Shown here piece by piece: positions 19,543 through 29,152 of a stretch of DNA of 64,000 bases; positions within the stretch are counted from its first letter, which is position 1; each line of letters starts with the position of its first letter. Origin of the DNA: Pseudomonas palleroniana. Lineage in GTDB: Bacteria; Pseudomonadota; Gammaproteobacteria; Pseudomonadales; Pseudomonadaceae. The notes beneath the pieces were generated by a model, which saw nothing but the letters and a program-made list of their open reading frames with translations, was not told the origin of the DNA and searched no databases. The stretch is taken from assembly GCF_003031675.1 (NCBI RefSeq), contig NZ_PYWX01000017.1:62001-126000 (forward strand), read 5' to 3'. Both the position numbers and the translations under genes were made by a program.

Positions 19543-22080
19543 ATGAATGGAACATCCACCGACAGCGAAGCAGCAGTCTTGATCGCGCGGCTGGACTGGG
19601 CGCAAAGCCCTCTCGGTGATGCGGCTAACTGGCCGCAAAGCCTGCGCACCGCCGTCGATATCGTCGTCCACTCACCGATGCCGATGCTGCTGTTGTGGGG
19701 CAGCCAACTGACCCAACTCTACAATGATGGGTTCGCCCGGCTCGCCGGCAACAAGCACCCCGAGGCCTTGGGCCGACCGGCACATGAAACCTGGCCGGAG
19801 CTTGAGAGTTTCGCTGCGCCGATCTATGACGCGGTCCTTGGCGGGCAGGTACGCACCTTCAGCGAACAGCGCTTCGTCTTGCAGCGTGACCACCGCGACA
19901 CCGAGATCTGGCTCGACCTGACCTACAGCCCGGTACGCAATGAGCACGGCACGGTCGCCGGCATTCTGGTCACCGCGATTGAAACCAACGAACGCCGCAG
20001 CAAAACCCTCGAACTGCAGCAACGCTCCGAAGACAGCCTCAAGGCCCAGCACAACACCGAACAACGCCTGCAACTGGCCTTGGCCGCGACCGACGCGGTC
20101 GGCACCTGGGATTGGGATATCAGCGAAGACCGCTTTATCGCCGACGCCCATTTCGCCTACCTGCACGGCGTCGACCCGCAAGACGCCGACCTGTTGCCGA
20201 TCAGCGCGTACCTGCAAGGCGTGCACCCCGAAGACCGTGGCATGGTGGCGCGCAGCATCAAGCACTGCATCACCTTCGGCACCGAATACGCCGAGGAGTA
20301 CCGCTTGCTGCAAGCCGACGGCCAGTTGCGCTGGGTGTTTGCCCGCGGCCGCTGCTACAAGGACCCGCAGGGTCGCCCGGCACGTTTCCTCGGTGCCGCA
20401 CTGGACCTGACCGAACGCAAGCACACCGAGCAGGCCCTGCGTCAAAGCCAGACCGAATTGCAGCTGATCATCAACGCCATGCCGGTGCTGATCGGCTACG
20501 TCGACCACGAAGAGCGCTTTCGCCTGAACAACAGCGCCTACCTCGACTGGTACGGCCTGACGCCCCAGGAGCTGTACGGTAAGAGCATCCGTGAAGTGCT
20601 CGGCGACGAGGTGTATGCCGGGCGCGCCGACAAGATCGCCGCCGCCCTCAAGGGCAAGGCCTGCAGTTTCCTGACCATCACCCCGCATCGCGACGGCCGG
20701 GCGCGCCACGCCTTGATGAAGTACCTGCCGCGTTTCAGCAATGACGGTTCGGTCAACGGCTTCTACATCTTTGTGATCGACGAGACCGAACGCATCCTCA
20801 CTGAAGAAGCCTTGCGTCACCTCAACGAAAACCTTGAAGAACGCGTGGCCCAGCGCACCCAGGCGCTGGCCGAGGCCAACCAGCGCCTGCAAAACGAAAT
20901 GTTCGAGCGCGAGCGCGCCGAAGACGCACTGCGCCATGCGCAGAAGATGGAGGCGGTGGGCCAGCTCACCGGCGGCATCGCCCACGACTTCAACAATATG
21001 CTCACCGGCATCATTGGCAGCCTGGACCTGATGCAGCGTTATATCGCCGCCGGGCGCAGCGACGAAATCGGCCGCTTCACTGACGCGGCGGTGTCCTCCG
21101 CCCACCGCGCGGCCGCCCTCACCCACCGGCTACTGGCGTTTTCACGGCGCCAGTCGCTGGACCGTCGGCCGATCGATCCCAACCAGTTGGTGGCCTCCCT
21201 GGAAGATCTGTTCCGCCGCACCAAAGGCGCGCATATCACGCTCAAGGTGCAGTTGGGCAAGGACATCTGGCCGGTCAACACCGACGCCAGCCAACTGGAA
21301 AACGCCCTGCTCAACCTGGTGATCAACGCGCGCGACGCCATGCCCGACGGCGGCGAATTGCTGATCGAAACCGCCAACAGTTACCTGGATGGCACTGATA
21401 TCACCACCCTGGAACCGGTCAAGGCCGGCGATTACGTGATGCTCGGCGTATGCGATAACGGCACCGGCATGGCACCGAAAATCCTCGCCAAAGCCTTCGA
21501 CCCGTTCTTCACCACCAAGCCCATCGGCCAGGGTACGGGCCTGGGGTTGTCGATGATCTACGGCTTTGCCCAGCAGTCCGGCGGCCATGTGACCATTCAC
21601 AGCGAACCGGGCCAGGGCACCTGCGTGCGCCTGTATCTGCCGCGCCTGCATGGCACCGCACTGGAAAGCCGCCAGCCCGCGAACTTGAGCGAAGCCCCGC
21701 TGGCACTGGCCGGTGAGTCCGTCGTGGTGGTCGAGGACGACCCCGCCGTGCGGATGCTGGTGGTCAACGTGCTCGGTGAACTGGGCTACACCGCGCACCA
21801 GGCTGGCGATGCACGCACGGCGCTGCCGTTGCTGGAGTCGGACCTGCGTGTCGACCTGCTGGTGACCGATGTCGGCCTGCCGGGCCTGAACGGCCGGCAA
21901 CTGGCGGAAATCGCCCGCCAGCACCGCCCGGGCCTGCGGGTCTTGTTCATGACCGGCTACGCTGAAAAAGCCGCCGAGCGCCAAGGCTTTCTGGAAGACG
22001 GCATGGACATGGTCGCCAAACCCTTTTCCATCGAGTTACTGGCCACGAAAATCCGCAGCATGATCGGCGTTGACGCCTGA
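19543..22080 (+). CDS. Hybrid sensor histidine kinase with three PAS domains and a C-terminal receiver
   Basis: An 845-residue soluble sensor without membrane spans. Three PAS-like domains occupy roughly residues 30-150, 165-290 and 300-420, followed by a coiled coil ([19 protein letters not shown]). The HisKA region has the phospho-acceptor His in [13 protein letters not shown] (~485), the HATPase domain has [10 protein letters not shown] and [12 protein letters not shown], and a receiver domain has its Asp in [13 protein letters not shown] (~770). The N-terminal DW...PLG...WPQSL segment recurs in the kinase at 61289-63001, marking them as paralogues. The signal and partner are unknown. Confidence 0.92.
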   Translation: MNGTSTDSEAAVLIARLDWAQSPLGDAANWPQSLRTAVDIVVHSPMPMLLLWGSQLTQLYNDGFARLAGNKHPEALGRPAHETWPELESFAAPIYDAVLGGQVRTFSEQRFVLQRDHRDTEIWLDLTYSPVRNEHGTVAGILVTAIETNERRSKTLELQQRSEDSLKAQHNTEQRLQLALAATDAVGTWDWDISEDRFIADAHFAYLHGVDPQDADLLPISAYLQGVHPEDRGMVARSIKHCITFGTEYAEEYRLLQADGQLRWVFARGRCYKDPQGRPARFLGAALDLTERKHTEQALRQSQTELQLIINAMPVLIGYVDHEERFRLNNSAYLDWYGLTPQELYGKSIREVLGDEVYAGRADKIAAALKGKACSFLTITPHRDGRARHALMKYLPRFSNDGSVNGFYIFVIDETERILTEEALRHLNENLEERVAQRTQALAEANQRLQNEMFERERAEDALRHAQKMEAVGQLTGGIAHDFNNMLTGIIGSLDLMQRYIAAGRSDEIGRFTDAAVSSAHRAAALTHRLLAFSRRQSLDRRPIDPNQLVASLEDLFRRTKGAHITLKVQLGKDIWPVNTDASQLENALLNLVINARDAMPDGGELLIETANSYLDGTDITTLEPVKAGDYVMLGVCDNGTGMAPKILAKAFDPFFTTKPIGQGTGLGLSMIYGFAQQSGGHVTIHSEPGQGTCVRLYLPRLHGTALESRQPANLSEAPLALAGESVVVVEDDPAVRMLVVNVLGELGYTAHQAGDARTALPLLESDLRVDLLVTDVGLPGLNGRQLAEIARQHRPGLRVLFMTGYAEKAAERQGFLEDGMDMVAKPFSIELLATKIRSMIGVDA

Positions 22081-22130
22081 GTTCAGGCATAATCGCGCGC
22101 CCTGACGTTTGACCGTTGCAAGGTAACAAG

Positions 22131-22406
22131 ATGAAAGCCCTAGCCCGTCACATCCTGGTGAAAACCAGTGAAGAAGCCGAACAGCTCAAGCAACGCATCG
22201 CCAAGGGCGAAGCGTTTGATGTGTTGGCCAAAAAGTACTCCACCTGCCCTTCGGGCAAGCGCGGCGGCGACTTGGGCGAAGTACGGCCAGGGCAGATGGT
22301 CGGGGCGATCGATGCGGTGATCTTCAAGAAACCGGTGAAGGTGGTTCACGGGCCGATCAAGAGCAAGTTCGGGTACCACCTGGTACAGGTGTTCTACCGC
22401 GACTGA
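22131..22406 (+). CDS. Peptidyl-prolyl cis-trans isomerase, parvulin type (second copy)
   Basis: A 91-residue single-domain parvulin beginning MKALARHILVKTSEEAEQL. It shares GGDLGEVRPGQMV and KSKFGYHLVQVF with the parvulin at 7460-7741 and is more basic. The start follows AAGGTAAC; an in-frame codon 15 nt upstream is less likely. It lies 50 nt after the hybrid kinase and may be cotranscribed. Its role is prolyl isomerisation in the cytoplasm; specific clients are unknown. Confidence 0.92.
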   Translation: MKALARHILVKTSEEAEQLKQRIAKGEAFDVLAKKYSTCPSGKRGGDLGEVRPGQMVGAIDAVIFKKPVKVVHGPIKSKFGYHLVQVFYRD

Positions 22407-22452
22407 GCGTTTGACTTCAAACCGCTATCGGGAGCAAGTCGAACCGAGTGTC

Positions 22453-22586
22453 TGTAGTGAGCGGGCTTGTCCCGCGCTGGGTGGCGAAGCCGCCCCAAAC
22501 CCAGGCACTTCGGTCCTTCTGAAATACCGCGGCGTCTTTGTTGGGGCGGCGTTGCCGCCCAGCGCGGGGCAAGCCCGCTCACTACA
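22453..22586. repeat. 134-bp palindromic repeat, copy A
   Basis: Begins TGTAGTGAGCGGGCTTGTCC and ends with the inverse, with inner arms GCTGGGTGGCGAAGCCGCCCC and its complement. The asymmetric centre contains TGAAATACCGCGGCGTC. Copy B (43683-43816) has the same length and is the reverse complement of this one with few differences. The right end overlaps the stop codon of kdgK. Confidence 0.88.
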
Positions 22587-23490
22587 CTCGGGGGATGAGA
22601 GCGCCGGGAGACTGGATCACCCGGCTAGCCAATCGATGCCCAGCCAAAGCCGCCTGCCCAGGCGAGCCGCCCTTCAGCCGACAAGCCAGATACGCCGCAC
22701 TGAACGAATCCCCCGCTGCCGTGGTGTCCACCACCCTCTCCACCTTCAAGGCCGGCACCGCAAAACGCTCGCCATCACAACGGATCAGACACGCATCCGC
22801 CCCACGCTTGAGCACCACCTCGGCCAACCTCGGATACGCTGCGAACACCTGCTCACTGTCGGCATAGCCAAACAATGCACGTTCGTCATCCTCGGTCAGC
22901 AAGGCGATATCCACCTCGGCCATGACCTGGTGATACGCCGCGCGCGCCGCCTCGACAGTGGCCCACAGCCGGGGGCGGTAGTTGTTGTCGAACACCACCT
23001 TGCCGCCGCGTCGACGGGTTTCGATCAGGGCCTGCAGCAAGCGCTGACGCCCGACCTCACCCAGTACCGCGAGGGTGATGCCACTGAAATACACCACGTC
23101 GTAACCCGGCAAGGCCGCGAGGATCGGTTCGGCCGCAGGCGTGGTGAAACAATCACGCACGGCGGCCTCGTTGCGCCAATAGAGAAATTTGCGCTCGCCG
23201 TTGGCGTCGGTCTGGATGCAGTACAACCCCGGCAAGCGCCCAGGCAAGCGCTGGACCATGCCCAGGCCCACGCCTTCTTGTGTCCACTGGGCACACATGG
23301 CATCGCTGAAACTGTCATCGCCCAGCGCGGTGACGTAGTCGACACTGCCGCTGTCGCCCAGCTCACGGCGCAGGTACACCGCCGTGTTCAAGGTGTCACC
23401 GCCGAAGCTCTGGTGCAGGCTGCCGTCAGCGCGGTGTTGCAATTCGATCATGCATTCGCCGATCAGGGCGATGTGCGGATGGGTGCTCAT
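22582..23490 (-). CDS. kdgK: 2-keto-3-deoxygluconate kinase (PfkB family)
   Basis: A 302-residue PfkB-type sugar kinase. The chosen start gives MSTHPHIALIGECMIEL, the normal KdgK opening. The substrate-binding GGDTLNTAVYLRREL region (~32-46) and the anion-hole/catalytic motif DTTAAGDSFSAAYL (~250-263) are present. It phosphorylates KDG to KDPG, which enters the Entner-Doudoroff pathway. Its stop codon TAG is supplied by the end of the adjoining 134-bp repeat. It lies 110 nt downstream of the PLP enzyme gene, across a small REPIN. Confidence 0.9.
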   Translation of the reverse strand: MSTHPHIALIGECMIELQHRADGSLHQSFGGDTLNTAVYLRRELGDSGSVDYVTALGDDSFSDAMCAQWTQEGVGLGMVQRLPGRLPGLYCIQTDANGERKFLYWRNEAAVRDCFTTPAAEPILAALPGYDVVYFSGITLAVLGEVGRQRLLQALIETRRRGGKVVFDNNYRPRLWATVEAARAAYHQVMAEVDIALLTEDDERALFGYADSEQVFAAYPRLAEVVLKRGADACLIRCDGERFAVPALKVERVVDTTAAGDSFSAAYLACRLKGGSPGQAALAGHRLASRVIQSPGALIPRV

Positions 23491-23523
23491 AGCGATGGTC
23501 TCGGGTGTGGCTGATGGCCTCAT

Positions 23524-23584
23524 CGCGAGCAGGCCCGCTCCCACATTTGGAATGCATTTCAACGGTGGGACGGGCGTGCTCGCG
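23524..23584. repeat. Small REPIN between the PLP enzyme gene and kdgK
   Basis: CGCGAGCAGGCCCGC at the left is mirrored by CGGGCGTGCTCGCG at the right, with ~30 nt between. It interrupts an otherwise compact operon and could affect relative mRNA stability. Confidence 0.7.
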
Positions 23585-23600
23585 AAAGGAGCGACTCGGT

Positions 23601-24809
23601 TCAGAAGCAGGTTTCCAGGGACTCGATCACCTGCAACTGCTCATCGACCAGGCAGCCGACTTGCCACTTGTCGAAGGTCAGGCACGGGTGCGAAGTACCG
23701 AACGAAAGGATATCGCCGATGCGCAGCTCGACCCCCGGCGCCACAGTCATGAACGCATGCTGGTCCATCACCGCTGTGACCTTGCACGCGCTCACATCAT
23801 CACCTTGCGCCGGCACAATACCGGCCTTGTAGCGCTTGAGCGGCACCGGCAGACCGGCGTCGTAGGCTACATCGCGCTTGCCCAGGGCGATCACCGCAAA
23901 GCCCGGCTCAGGCAGCGACTGCACATGCGCCCAGACTTCCAGGGCCGGGCGCAAGCCTTCGTCGAGGTCACTGCGGCGGTCGAGCACGCAGCACTGCGCT
24001 TCTTTGTAGATGCCGTGGTCGTGGGCCACATAGCTGCCCGGGCGTAATACGCTGAGGAAACGGCCGGCGGCGTTCTGGGTTTGAAAAGACTCGGCGATCA
24101 GGTCATACCAGGCCGAACCCGACGCCGTGATGATCGGCTTGGGCAGGTCGAAAGCGCCGCTGTCTTGCAGCTCCACCGCCAAACGCACCAGGCTGGCGGC
24201 GAACTCGCGAATGCCGCTGACGGCATGCTCGCCGTGGATCACGCCTTCATACCCTTCGATGCCGCTCAGCGCGAGCGCCGGCTGCGCCTTGATCGCCTTG
24301 GCCAGGTCACGCACTTGCTGCTCGCTGCGGCAACCGCAACGGCCTCCGACCACGCCGTACTCGATCATCACGTTCAGGCGCAGGCCACGGGCGGCGAAGA
24401 ACAGGCCCAGGTCGGCGACATTGTCCGGGTGATCGACCATGCAGTGAAAGTCGAAAGCCGGATCGGCCAGCAGGTCGGCGATCAGCGCCATGTTCGGCGC
24501 GCCCACCAGCTGGTTGGCCATCAATACACGGCGCACGCCACCGGCATAGGCCGCACGGGTTTGCACGGCGTTGGCCAGGGTGATGCCCCAAGCGCCTGCC
24601 GCGATCTGGCGCTGAAACAGCGCAGGCATCATGCTGGTTTTGCCATGGGGCGCGAGCTCGGCGCCGCTGTTGCTGACAAACGCCTGCATCCAGCGGATGT
24701 TGTGTGCCAGGGCGTCGCGATGCAGCACCAGCGCCGGCAGGCTGACATCACGGACCAGGTGGGCTCCCACTGCGGCGGCGCCCTTTTCGACAGCATTGAA
24801 GGCAGACAT
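23601..24809 (-). CDS. Fold-type III PLP enzyme of the D-threonine aldolase/D-serine dehydratase family; candidate D-glucosaminate dehydratase
   Basis: A 402-residue enzyme with an N-terminal alanine-racemase-like barrel and a C-terminal D-Ser dehydratase-like domain. The PLP lysine is Lys57 in LAPHGKTSMMP, and the divalent-metal motif is SHPCLTFDKW near residue 375-385. Members need PLP plus Mn or Zn and perform aldol cleavage or alpha,beta-elimination on D-configured hydroxy amino acids. Adjacency to KDG kinase, RidA and an amino-acid importer suggests D-glucosaminate to KDG plus ammonia, an activity (EC 4.3.1.9) described from P. fluorescens. Automated annotation would call it amino acid deaminase. 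The family is secure; the substrate is inferred. Confidence 0.8.
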   Translation of the reverse strand: MSAFNAVEKGAAAVGAHLVRDVSLPALVLHRDALAHNIRWMQAFVSNSGAELAPHGKTSMMPALFQRQIAAGAWGITLANAVQTRAAYAGGVRRVLMANQLVGAPNMALIADLLADPAFDFHCMVDHPDNVADLGLFFAARGLRLNVMIEYGVVGGRCGCRSEQQVRDLAKAIKAQPALALSGIEGYEGVIHGEHAVSGIREFAASLVRLAVELQDSGAFDLPKPIITASGSAWYDLIAESFQTQNAAGRFLSVLRPGSYVAHDHGIYKEAQCCVLDRRSDLDEGLRPALEVWAHVQSLPEPGFAVIALGKRDVAYDAGLPVPLKRYKAGIVPAQGDDVSACKVTAVMDQHAFMTVAPGVELRIGDILSFGTSHPCLTFDKWQVGCLVDEQLQVIESLETCF

Positions 24810-24818
24810 GACATGCTC

Positions 24819-25583
24819 CTATTCGTTGATGCGACGGGCCAGGTTGTTGGCGCTTTCGATCAGCACCCGGCGATAGTCGTGGTAATGGGTGATGGCATCC
24901 GCACGCGGTGCGACGATGCACAGCGTCGCGATGCTGACGCCCTGCGCGTCCCTGACCGGGGCGGCAAAGCAATGGGTAAAGGTGTCGGCCACACTGTCGA
25001 AGGAAAAGAACCCGTCGAGGGTGGCCTGACGGATTTGCGCCAGGAACGTCTCCAGCGGCAAGCGCTGGCCGTCCGGCAGGATAAAGTCGTCGGGGTCGAT
25101 CAAGTCGATGATCTGCTGGTCGCTCAAGTGCCCCAGCAACAGGCGCCCGGACGCGGTCCATGGGATCGGCGCGTTTTCACCGATGTCCGACGAAATGCGG
25201 AAATGCCGCTCGCCTTCGCGCATCAGCGCCACGGTGTATTTGCGCCCGTTGAGCAGGCACATCTGCGCGGTTTCGCGGGTCTGGCTGACGATTTCCTGCA
25301 AGGCATGGTCAGCCTCGCGGGTCAGGTCGAAATGGCGCAGGTGCGCCTGGCCGAGAAAATACAGCTGGCGGCCCAGGTAGACATGGCCGTCCTTGCCCAC
25401 GGTTTCCAGGATGCGCCGCTCGAGCAAGGAGGCGACCAATTCGTAGACCGTGGACTTGGGGCTGCCGATGCCGTTGGCAATATCATTCGGGCGCAGGGGC
25501 TGGCCGACTTCCTTGAGAAAATCGAGGATATCGAATGCACGGTCCAGGCCTTTGGCGCGGCGTTTGATGGTGTCTTCGGTCAT
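24819..25583 (-). CDS. IclR-family transcriptional regulator
   Basis: A 254-residue regulator with a winged helix-turn-helix at residues ~10-75 (AFDILDFLKEVGQPLRPNDI, then SPKSTVYELVASLLER) and a C-terminal effector-binding GAF-like domain (TASGRLLLGHLSDQQ, FAAPVRDAQGVSIATLCIV). IclR proteins usually control nearby catabolic genes. Here it is cotranscribed with, and 9 nt upstream of, the PLP enzyme gene. A dyad ahead of the ABC operon (29175-29214) is a possible target. Confidence 0.93.
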   Translation of the reverse strand: MTEDTIKRRAKGLDRAFDILDFLKEVGQPLRPNDIANGIGSPKSTVYELVASLLERRILETVGKDGHVYLGRQLYFLGQAHLRHFDLTREADHALQEIVSQTRETAQMCLLNGRKYTVALMREGERHFRISSDIGENAPIPWTASGRLLLGHLSDQQIIDLIDPDDFILPDGQRLPLETFLAQIRQATLDGFFSFDSVADTFTHCFAAPVRDAQGVSIATLCIVAPRADAITHYHDYRRVLIESANNLARRINE

Positions 25584-25607
25584 AACGGTAATCGGTCCGA
25601 GTTATTG

Positions 25608-25713
25608 ATCGTTCCCACGCTCCGCGTGGGAACGCATACCGTGACGCTCTGCGTCACAGAAGCGAACGCAGAGCGTCCAAGGCGGCGTTCCCACGCAGAG
25701 CGCGGGAACAATC
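25608..25713. repeat. Palindromic repeat with GTTCCCACGC and GACGCTCTGCGTC hairpins
   Basis: CGTTCCCACGC-TCC-GCGTGGGAACG forms one hairpin, GTGACGCTCTGCGTCAC a second, and GTTCCCACGCAGAGCGCGGGAAC a third. The element separates the importer/ridA part of the locus from the iclR/PLP/kdgK part and fills most of the 148-nt gap. It belongs to a repeat family common in fluorescent pseudomonads. Confidence 0.8.
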
Positions 25714-25731
25714 ATTTAGAGTCGGGGGCAT

Positions 25732-26121
25732 TTAGCCTTTTTTCTTGTAGGCCACGCAATCGATCTCGACCTTGCAGTCGACCATCATGCTGGCCTGTAC
25801 GCAGGCCCGCGCCGGAGCGTGTTCCGGGGTGAAGTATTCGCCGAAGACCTTGTTGAAACTCCAGAAGTCCCGTGGGTCTTCCAGCCACACGCCAACGCGG
25901 ACCACGTCCTTGAGTTCGTAACCGGCCTCTTCGAGGATCGCCACCACATTGCGCAGGGTCTGCCGGGTCTGCTCGACGATGCCGCCGGTGATGATTTCAC
26001 CGTCCACCGCCGGCACCTGGCCCGAGACGTAGAGCCAACCGTCCGCTTCCACCGCACGCGCAAAAGGACGTGGCTGGCCGCCGCCGGCGGTGCTGCCGGT
26101 GCCGTAACGAGTAATGCTCAT
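25732..26121 (-). CDS. RidA/YjgF-family imine deaminase
   Basis: A 129-residue RidA-type protein. These trimers hydrolyse reactive enamine/imine intermediates released by PLP enzymes to the keto acid and ammonia. The fold is shown by GWLYVSGQVPAVDGEII (~30-46), EQTRQTLRNVVAILEEAGYE (~52-70) and the C-terminal ACVQASMMVDCKVEID, with the active-site Arg just before this block. Its location in a locus with a PLP eliminase suits clearance of the 2-amino-enol intermediate. Confidence 0.9.
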   Translation of the reverse strand: MSITRYGTGSTAGGGQPRPFARAVEADGWLYVSGQVPAVDGEIITGGIVEQTRQTLRNVVAILEEAGYELKDVVRVGVWLEDPRDFWSFNKVFGEYFTPEHAPARACVQASMMVDCKVEIDCVAYKKKG

Positions 26122-26135
26122 AAAATAACTCCTGA

Positions 26136-26918
26136 TTAAAAACGAATGTTCTTCAAAAATTCAGCCAGGCGCGGCGATTGCGGGCGTTCGAAGATGTCCT
26201 TCGACGAACCTTGTTCCTCAATGCGCCCCTGGTTCATGAATACGATCTTGTCAGACACTTCATAGGCGAAGCGCATTTCGTGGGTGACCAGCAGCATGGT
26301 CATGCCCTCTTCCGCCAAGCCCTTGATCACACTGAGCACCTCACCGACCAGTTCCGGGTCGAGGGCCGAGGTGACTTCATCGAACAACATCAGGCTGGGG
26401 TTCATGGCAATGGCGCGGGCAATCGCCACGCGCTGTTGCTGGCCGCCCGACAATTGCCCGGGGAAGTGGTTACGCCGCTCCAGCAGGCCGACGCGGTCCA
26501 GCCATTTTTCGGCCAGGGCCACGGCTTCATCCTTGTTCATCTTCTTGACCTTGAGCAGGCCAAGGGTGACGTTCTGCAGCGCCGTCAGGTGCGGGAACAG
26601 GTTGAATTGCTGGAACGCCATGCCGGTCATCGCCCGGTGCTGGGCGATCACGCGCTCGGGGTGGCGCACACGCTTGCCGGCAACGTCGCTGTAGCCGATG
26701 GACTCGCCGTCCAGGGTGATCTGCCCGCCCTGGAACTCTTCGAGGAGGTTGACGCAGCGCAACAGCGTGGTCTTGCCCGAGCCGCTGGAGCCGATCAACG
26801 TCACCACGTTACCGCGTTGCATGGACAGGTCGACGCCCTTGAGCACTTCCACCTGACCGTATTGTTTACGCAGGCCACTGATGTTCAGTAGCGGTTGCTG
26901 GGTTTGAGGTTGATTCAT
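26136..26918 (-). CDS. Polar amino acid ABC transporter ATP-binding protein
   Basis: A 260-residue ATPase of the GlnQ/HisP type. Walker A is GSSGSGKTT (~38-46), the signature [14 protein letters not shown] (~158) and Walker [15 protein letters not shown] (~180). It energises the two adjacent permeases. The start overlaps the preceding permease stop as ATGA, and ridA follows 14 nt later. Substrate specificity cannot be read from the ATPase. Confidence 0.94.
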   Translation of the reverse strand: MNQPQTQQPLLNISGLRKQYGQVEVLKGVDLSMQRGNVVTLIGSSGSGKTTLLRCVNLLEEFQGGQITLDGESIGYSDVAGKRVRHPERVIAQHRAMTGMAFQQFNLFPHLTALQNVTLGLLKVKKMNKDEAVALAEKWLDRVGLLERRNHFPGQLSGGQQQRVAIARAIAMNPSLMLFDEVTSALDPELVGEVLSVIKGLAEEGMTMLLVTHEMRFAYEVSDKIVFMNQGRIEEQGSSKDIFERPQSPRLAEFLKNIRF

Positions 26919-27577
26919 GGCAAGGCCACCCGCTTTTCAAGGTAACGCCCGAACAGCTCGATGGCGTAGTTGATGACAAAGAACAGAAAACCCGCGAACA
27001 GGTAGAACTCCAGGGTCATGAAGGTGCGTGCGATCACCTGCTGGGTACTGAGCAGCAACTCGGCCACGCCGATCACCGAGAGCAAGGTCGAGGCCTTGAC
27101 GATTTCCGTGGAGGAATTGACCCAGGTCGGCAGGATCTGGCGCAGCGCCTGGGGCAACAGCACGTAACCCAGGGACTGGTAGAACGTCAGGCCGATGGCC
27201 TTGCCCGCCTCCAGTTGCCCACGCGGAATGGCTTGCAGTGCGCCCCGCACGATTTCCGAGACGTGGGAACCACAGAATAACGTCAGCCCGACCGCGCCGG
27301 CCTGGAATGCGCTGATGTGCCAGCCGAGGGCCGGCAGCATGTAGAAACACGCCAGCACCAGCACGAACACCGGCGTACCGCGGATCAGGTCGACATACAG
27401 ACGAAACGGTGCACGCATCCAGAACTTGCCGTACGTCAGGATCAACCCGGCGACGATGCCGATCAGCGTGCCGAACACAATCGCCAGTGCCGAGCAATAC
27501 ACGCTGGTTTCAAACCCCGCCCAAAGGGTGTCCCGGGCGACCCACAACTCGTGCAACCAGCTGGGAGATTCGTACAT
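26915..27577 (-). CDS. Polar amino acid ABC transporter permease, subunit 1
   Basis: A 220-residue HisM/GlnP-type inner-membrane permease with about five membrane spans. It carries the conserved [10 protein letters not shown] and [20 protein letters not shown] segments, the latter holding the ATPase-contacting loop. It lies 11 nt from the companion permease and overlaps the ATPase gene by 4 nt. Confidence 0.93.
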   Translation of the reverse strand: MYESPSWLHELWVARDTLWAGFETSVYCSALAIVFGTLIGIVAGLILTYGKFWMRAPFRLYVDLIRGTPVFVLVLACFYMLPALGWHISAFQAGAVGLTLFCGSHVSEIVRGALQAIPRGQLEAGKAIGLTFYQSLGYVLLPQALRQILPTWVNSSTEIVKASTLLSVIGVAELLLSTQQVIARTFMTLEFYLFAGFLFFVINYAIELFGRYLEKRVALP

Positions 27578-27588
27578 GGAAACCCTCC

Positions 27589-28251
27589 TTAACGACGGAT
27601 CGCCAGACGCTGTTCCAGGTAACGGAGCAGCATGGCAATCAGGTAACAGGCGGCCACATAGAGCGCCGTCGTGACCAGCCAGGTTTCAATGACCCGGTAA
27701 CTCTCGACGTTGATCTTGCGGGCGTAGTAAGTCAGTTCGGGCACCGCGATGGCGGCGGCCAGCGAGGTGTCCTTGAACAGCGAAATGAAATTGTTCGACA
27801 GCGCCGGCAGCACGTTGCGCAGCATCACCGGCACCGTGATGTAGGCACGGATGCGCCACTCACCCAAGCCGATGGCCAGGCCGGCTTCACGCAAACCCTT
27901 GGGAATGTTCAACAGCCCGGCGCGGAACACTTCGGTCAGGTAGGCACCGGCGTACAACGACAAGGTGATGATGAACGACGGGATCTTGTCCAGACGGATG
28001 CCCAGGCTGGGCAATGCAAAATAGATCAACAGGATCAGCACGAGGATCGGCGTGTTGCGGATCACCGTCACATACACCGAGGCGAAGAGGCGCAACGCAC
28101 GGTGCCTGGACAGCATGGCAAACGCCATCATCAGGCCGATCACGCAGCCGATGGCGATCGACAGCAACGCCAGCTCAAGGCCGAGGCCAAGCCCTGCCAG
28201 CAAGCTGGGGAAGTCGCGCCACACGGCGGCAAAGTTCAACTGATAGTTCAT
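27589..28251 (-). CDS. Polar amino acid ABC transporter permease, subunit 2
   Basis: A second 220-residue HisQ/GlnP-type permease beginning MNYQLNFAAVWRDFPSLLAG. The conserved loop is VMLRNVLPALSNNFISLFKD (~150-170). The two permeases have the same length but differ in sequence, consistent with a heterodimeric channel. It follows the binding-protein gene after 52 nt. Confidence 0.93.
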   Translation of the reverse strand: MNYQLNFAAVWRDFPSLLAGLGLGLELALLSIAIGCVIGLMMAFAMLSRHRALRLFASVYVTVIRNTPILVLILLIYFALPSLGIRLDKIPSFIITLSLYAGAYLTEVFRAGLLNIPKGLREAGLAIGLGEWRIRAYITVPVMLRNVLPALSNNFISLFKDTSLAAAIAVPELTYYARKINVESYRVIETWLVTTALYVAACYLIAMLLRYLEQRLAIRR

Positions 28252-28303
28252 GGTCGGCAGTACCTGAAACGGGGCGCCATGTGCGGCGCCCGCGGTTTAC
28301 ACA

Positions 28304-29152
28304 TCACTTGAATTCAACCGGGAAACCAATCGCAGGCTCCGGCAGATCTACGCCGAACCATTGCTTGAACGAGGCTTTGTAGGTCGGGAACTCCACGCCG
28401 GTCATGGCTTCATGCAGCGCGGTGTTGACGAAGTTCAGCCAGTCCTGGTCGCCACGCTTGACGGCACACGCATAGGTTTGCGGGCTCCAGGCATAGGCCG
28501 GGCTGCGATAGCGACCGGGGTTCTGCACCATCAGGTACTTGACCGAAGACTGGTCGGTGGCGGCGGCATCGGCGCGACCGGAATTCACGGCCTGGTACAT
28601 CAGGTCGACGCTGTCGTACTGATCGACCTTGGCCTTGGGCAGTGCCTGGTGCACCAACTCTTCGGCATACACGTTTTGCAGCACGGCCACGGTGACGCCG
28701 TCGCCGGCGGCCTGCAGGTCTTCGATCTCTTTGTACTTGCTGTTGTTCGGCAACAGCAGGCCCACCCCTTCGCGGTAGTACGGCAAGGTAAAGGCAACCT
28801 GCTGCGCACGGCTGGCGGTGACGGTGATGAACTGGCAACTCATGTCGACCTTGTCGGTCAGCAGGTTGGGAATACGGGCGTCGGAAGACTGCACCACAAA
28901 CTCCACCTTGCTCGGGTCGTTGAACAATCCCTTGGCCACGATGCGGCCGATGTCGATATCAAAACCCTGCAACTTGCCATCCGCTCCCTGGAAGTGCCAC
29001 GGCGCATTGGTACTGCCTGTACCCACGATCAGATGCCCACGCTTGAGCACATCATCGAGCTTGCTGTCCGCCGCCTGCACCAGGCTTGCGAGGGAAGCCG
29101 ATGCGGCGAAGAGAAAAACACACGCTTTAAACACGGAAGGTCGGTGATGCAT
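28304..29152 (-). CDS. Polar amino acid-type ABC transporter, periplasmic binding protein
   Basis: A 282-residue SBP_bac_3 protein with a signal peptide (VFKACVFLFAASASLASLVQA). The start MHHRPSVFK has GGAG 8 nt upstream; a GTG three codons earlier is possible. Ligand-fold segments are KLQGFDIDIGRIVAKGLF (~65-82) and DKVDMSCQFITVTASRAQQV (~110-130). It is the first gene of the catabolic locus. If the locus serves D-glucosaminate, an alpha-amino acid, an amino-acid-type importer is expected; this is inference. Confidence 0.92.
   Translation of the reverse strand: MHHRPSVFKACVFLFAASASLASLVQAADSKLDDVLKRGHLIVGTGSTNAPWHFQGADGKLQGFDIDIGRIVAKGLFNDPSKVEFVVQSSDARIPNLLTDKVDMSCQFITVTASRAQQVAFTLPYYREGVGLLLPNNSKYKEIEDLQAAGDGVTVAVLQNVYAEELVHQALPKAKVDQYDSVDLMYQAVNSGRADAAATDQSSVKYLMVQNPGRYRSPAYAWSPQTYACAVKRGDQDWLNFVNTALHEAMTGVEFPTYKASFKQWFGVDLPEPAIGFPVEFK

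Noticed and set aside
19672..21126. Long minus-strand frame inside the hybrid kinase gene
   Set aside because: Antisense shadow of PAS and kinase domains, with no start context.
24081..25832. Long plus-strand frame spanning the PLP enzyme and IclR genes
   Set aside because: It crosses two real genes on the other strand and even a palindromic repeat, with no conserved domain of its own.
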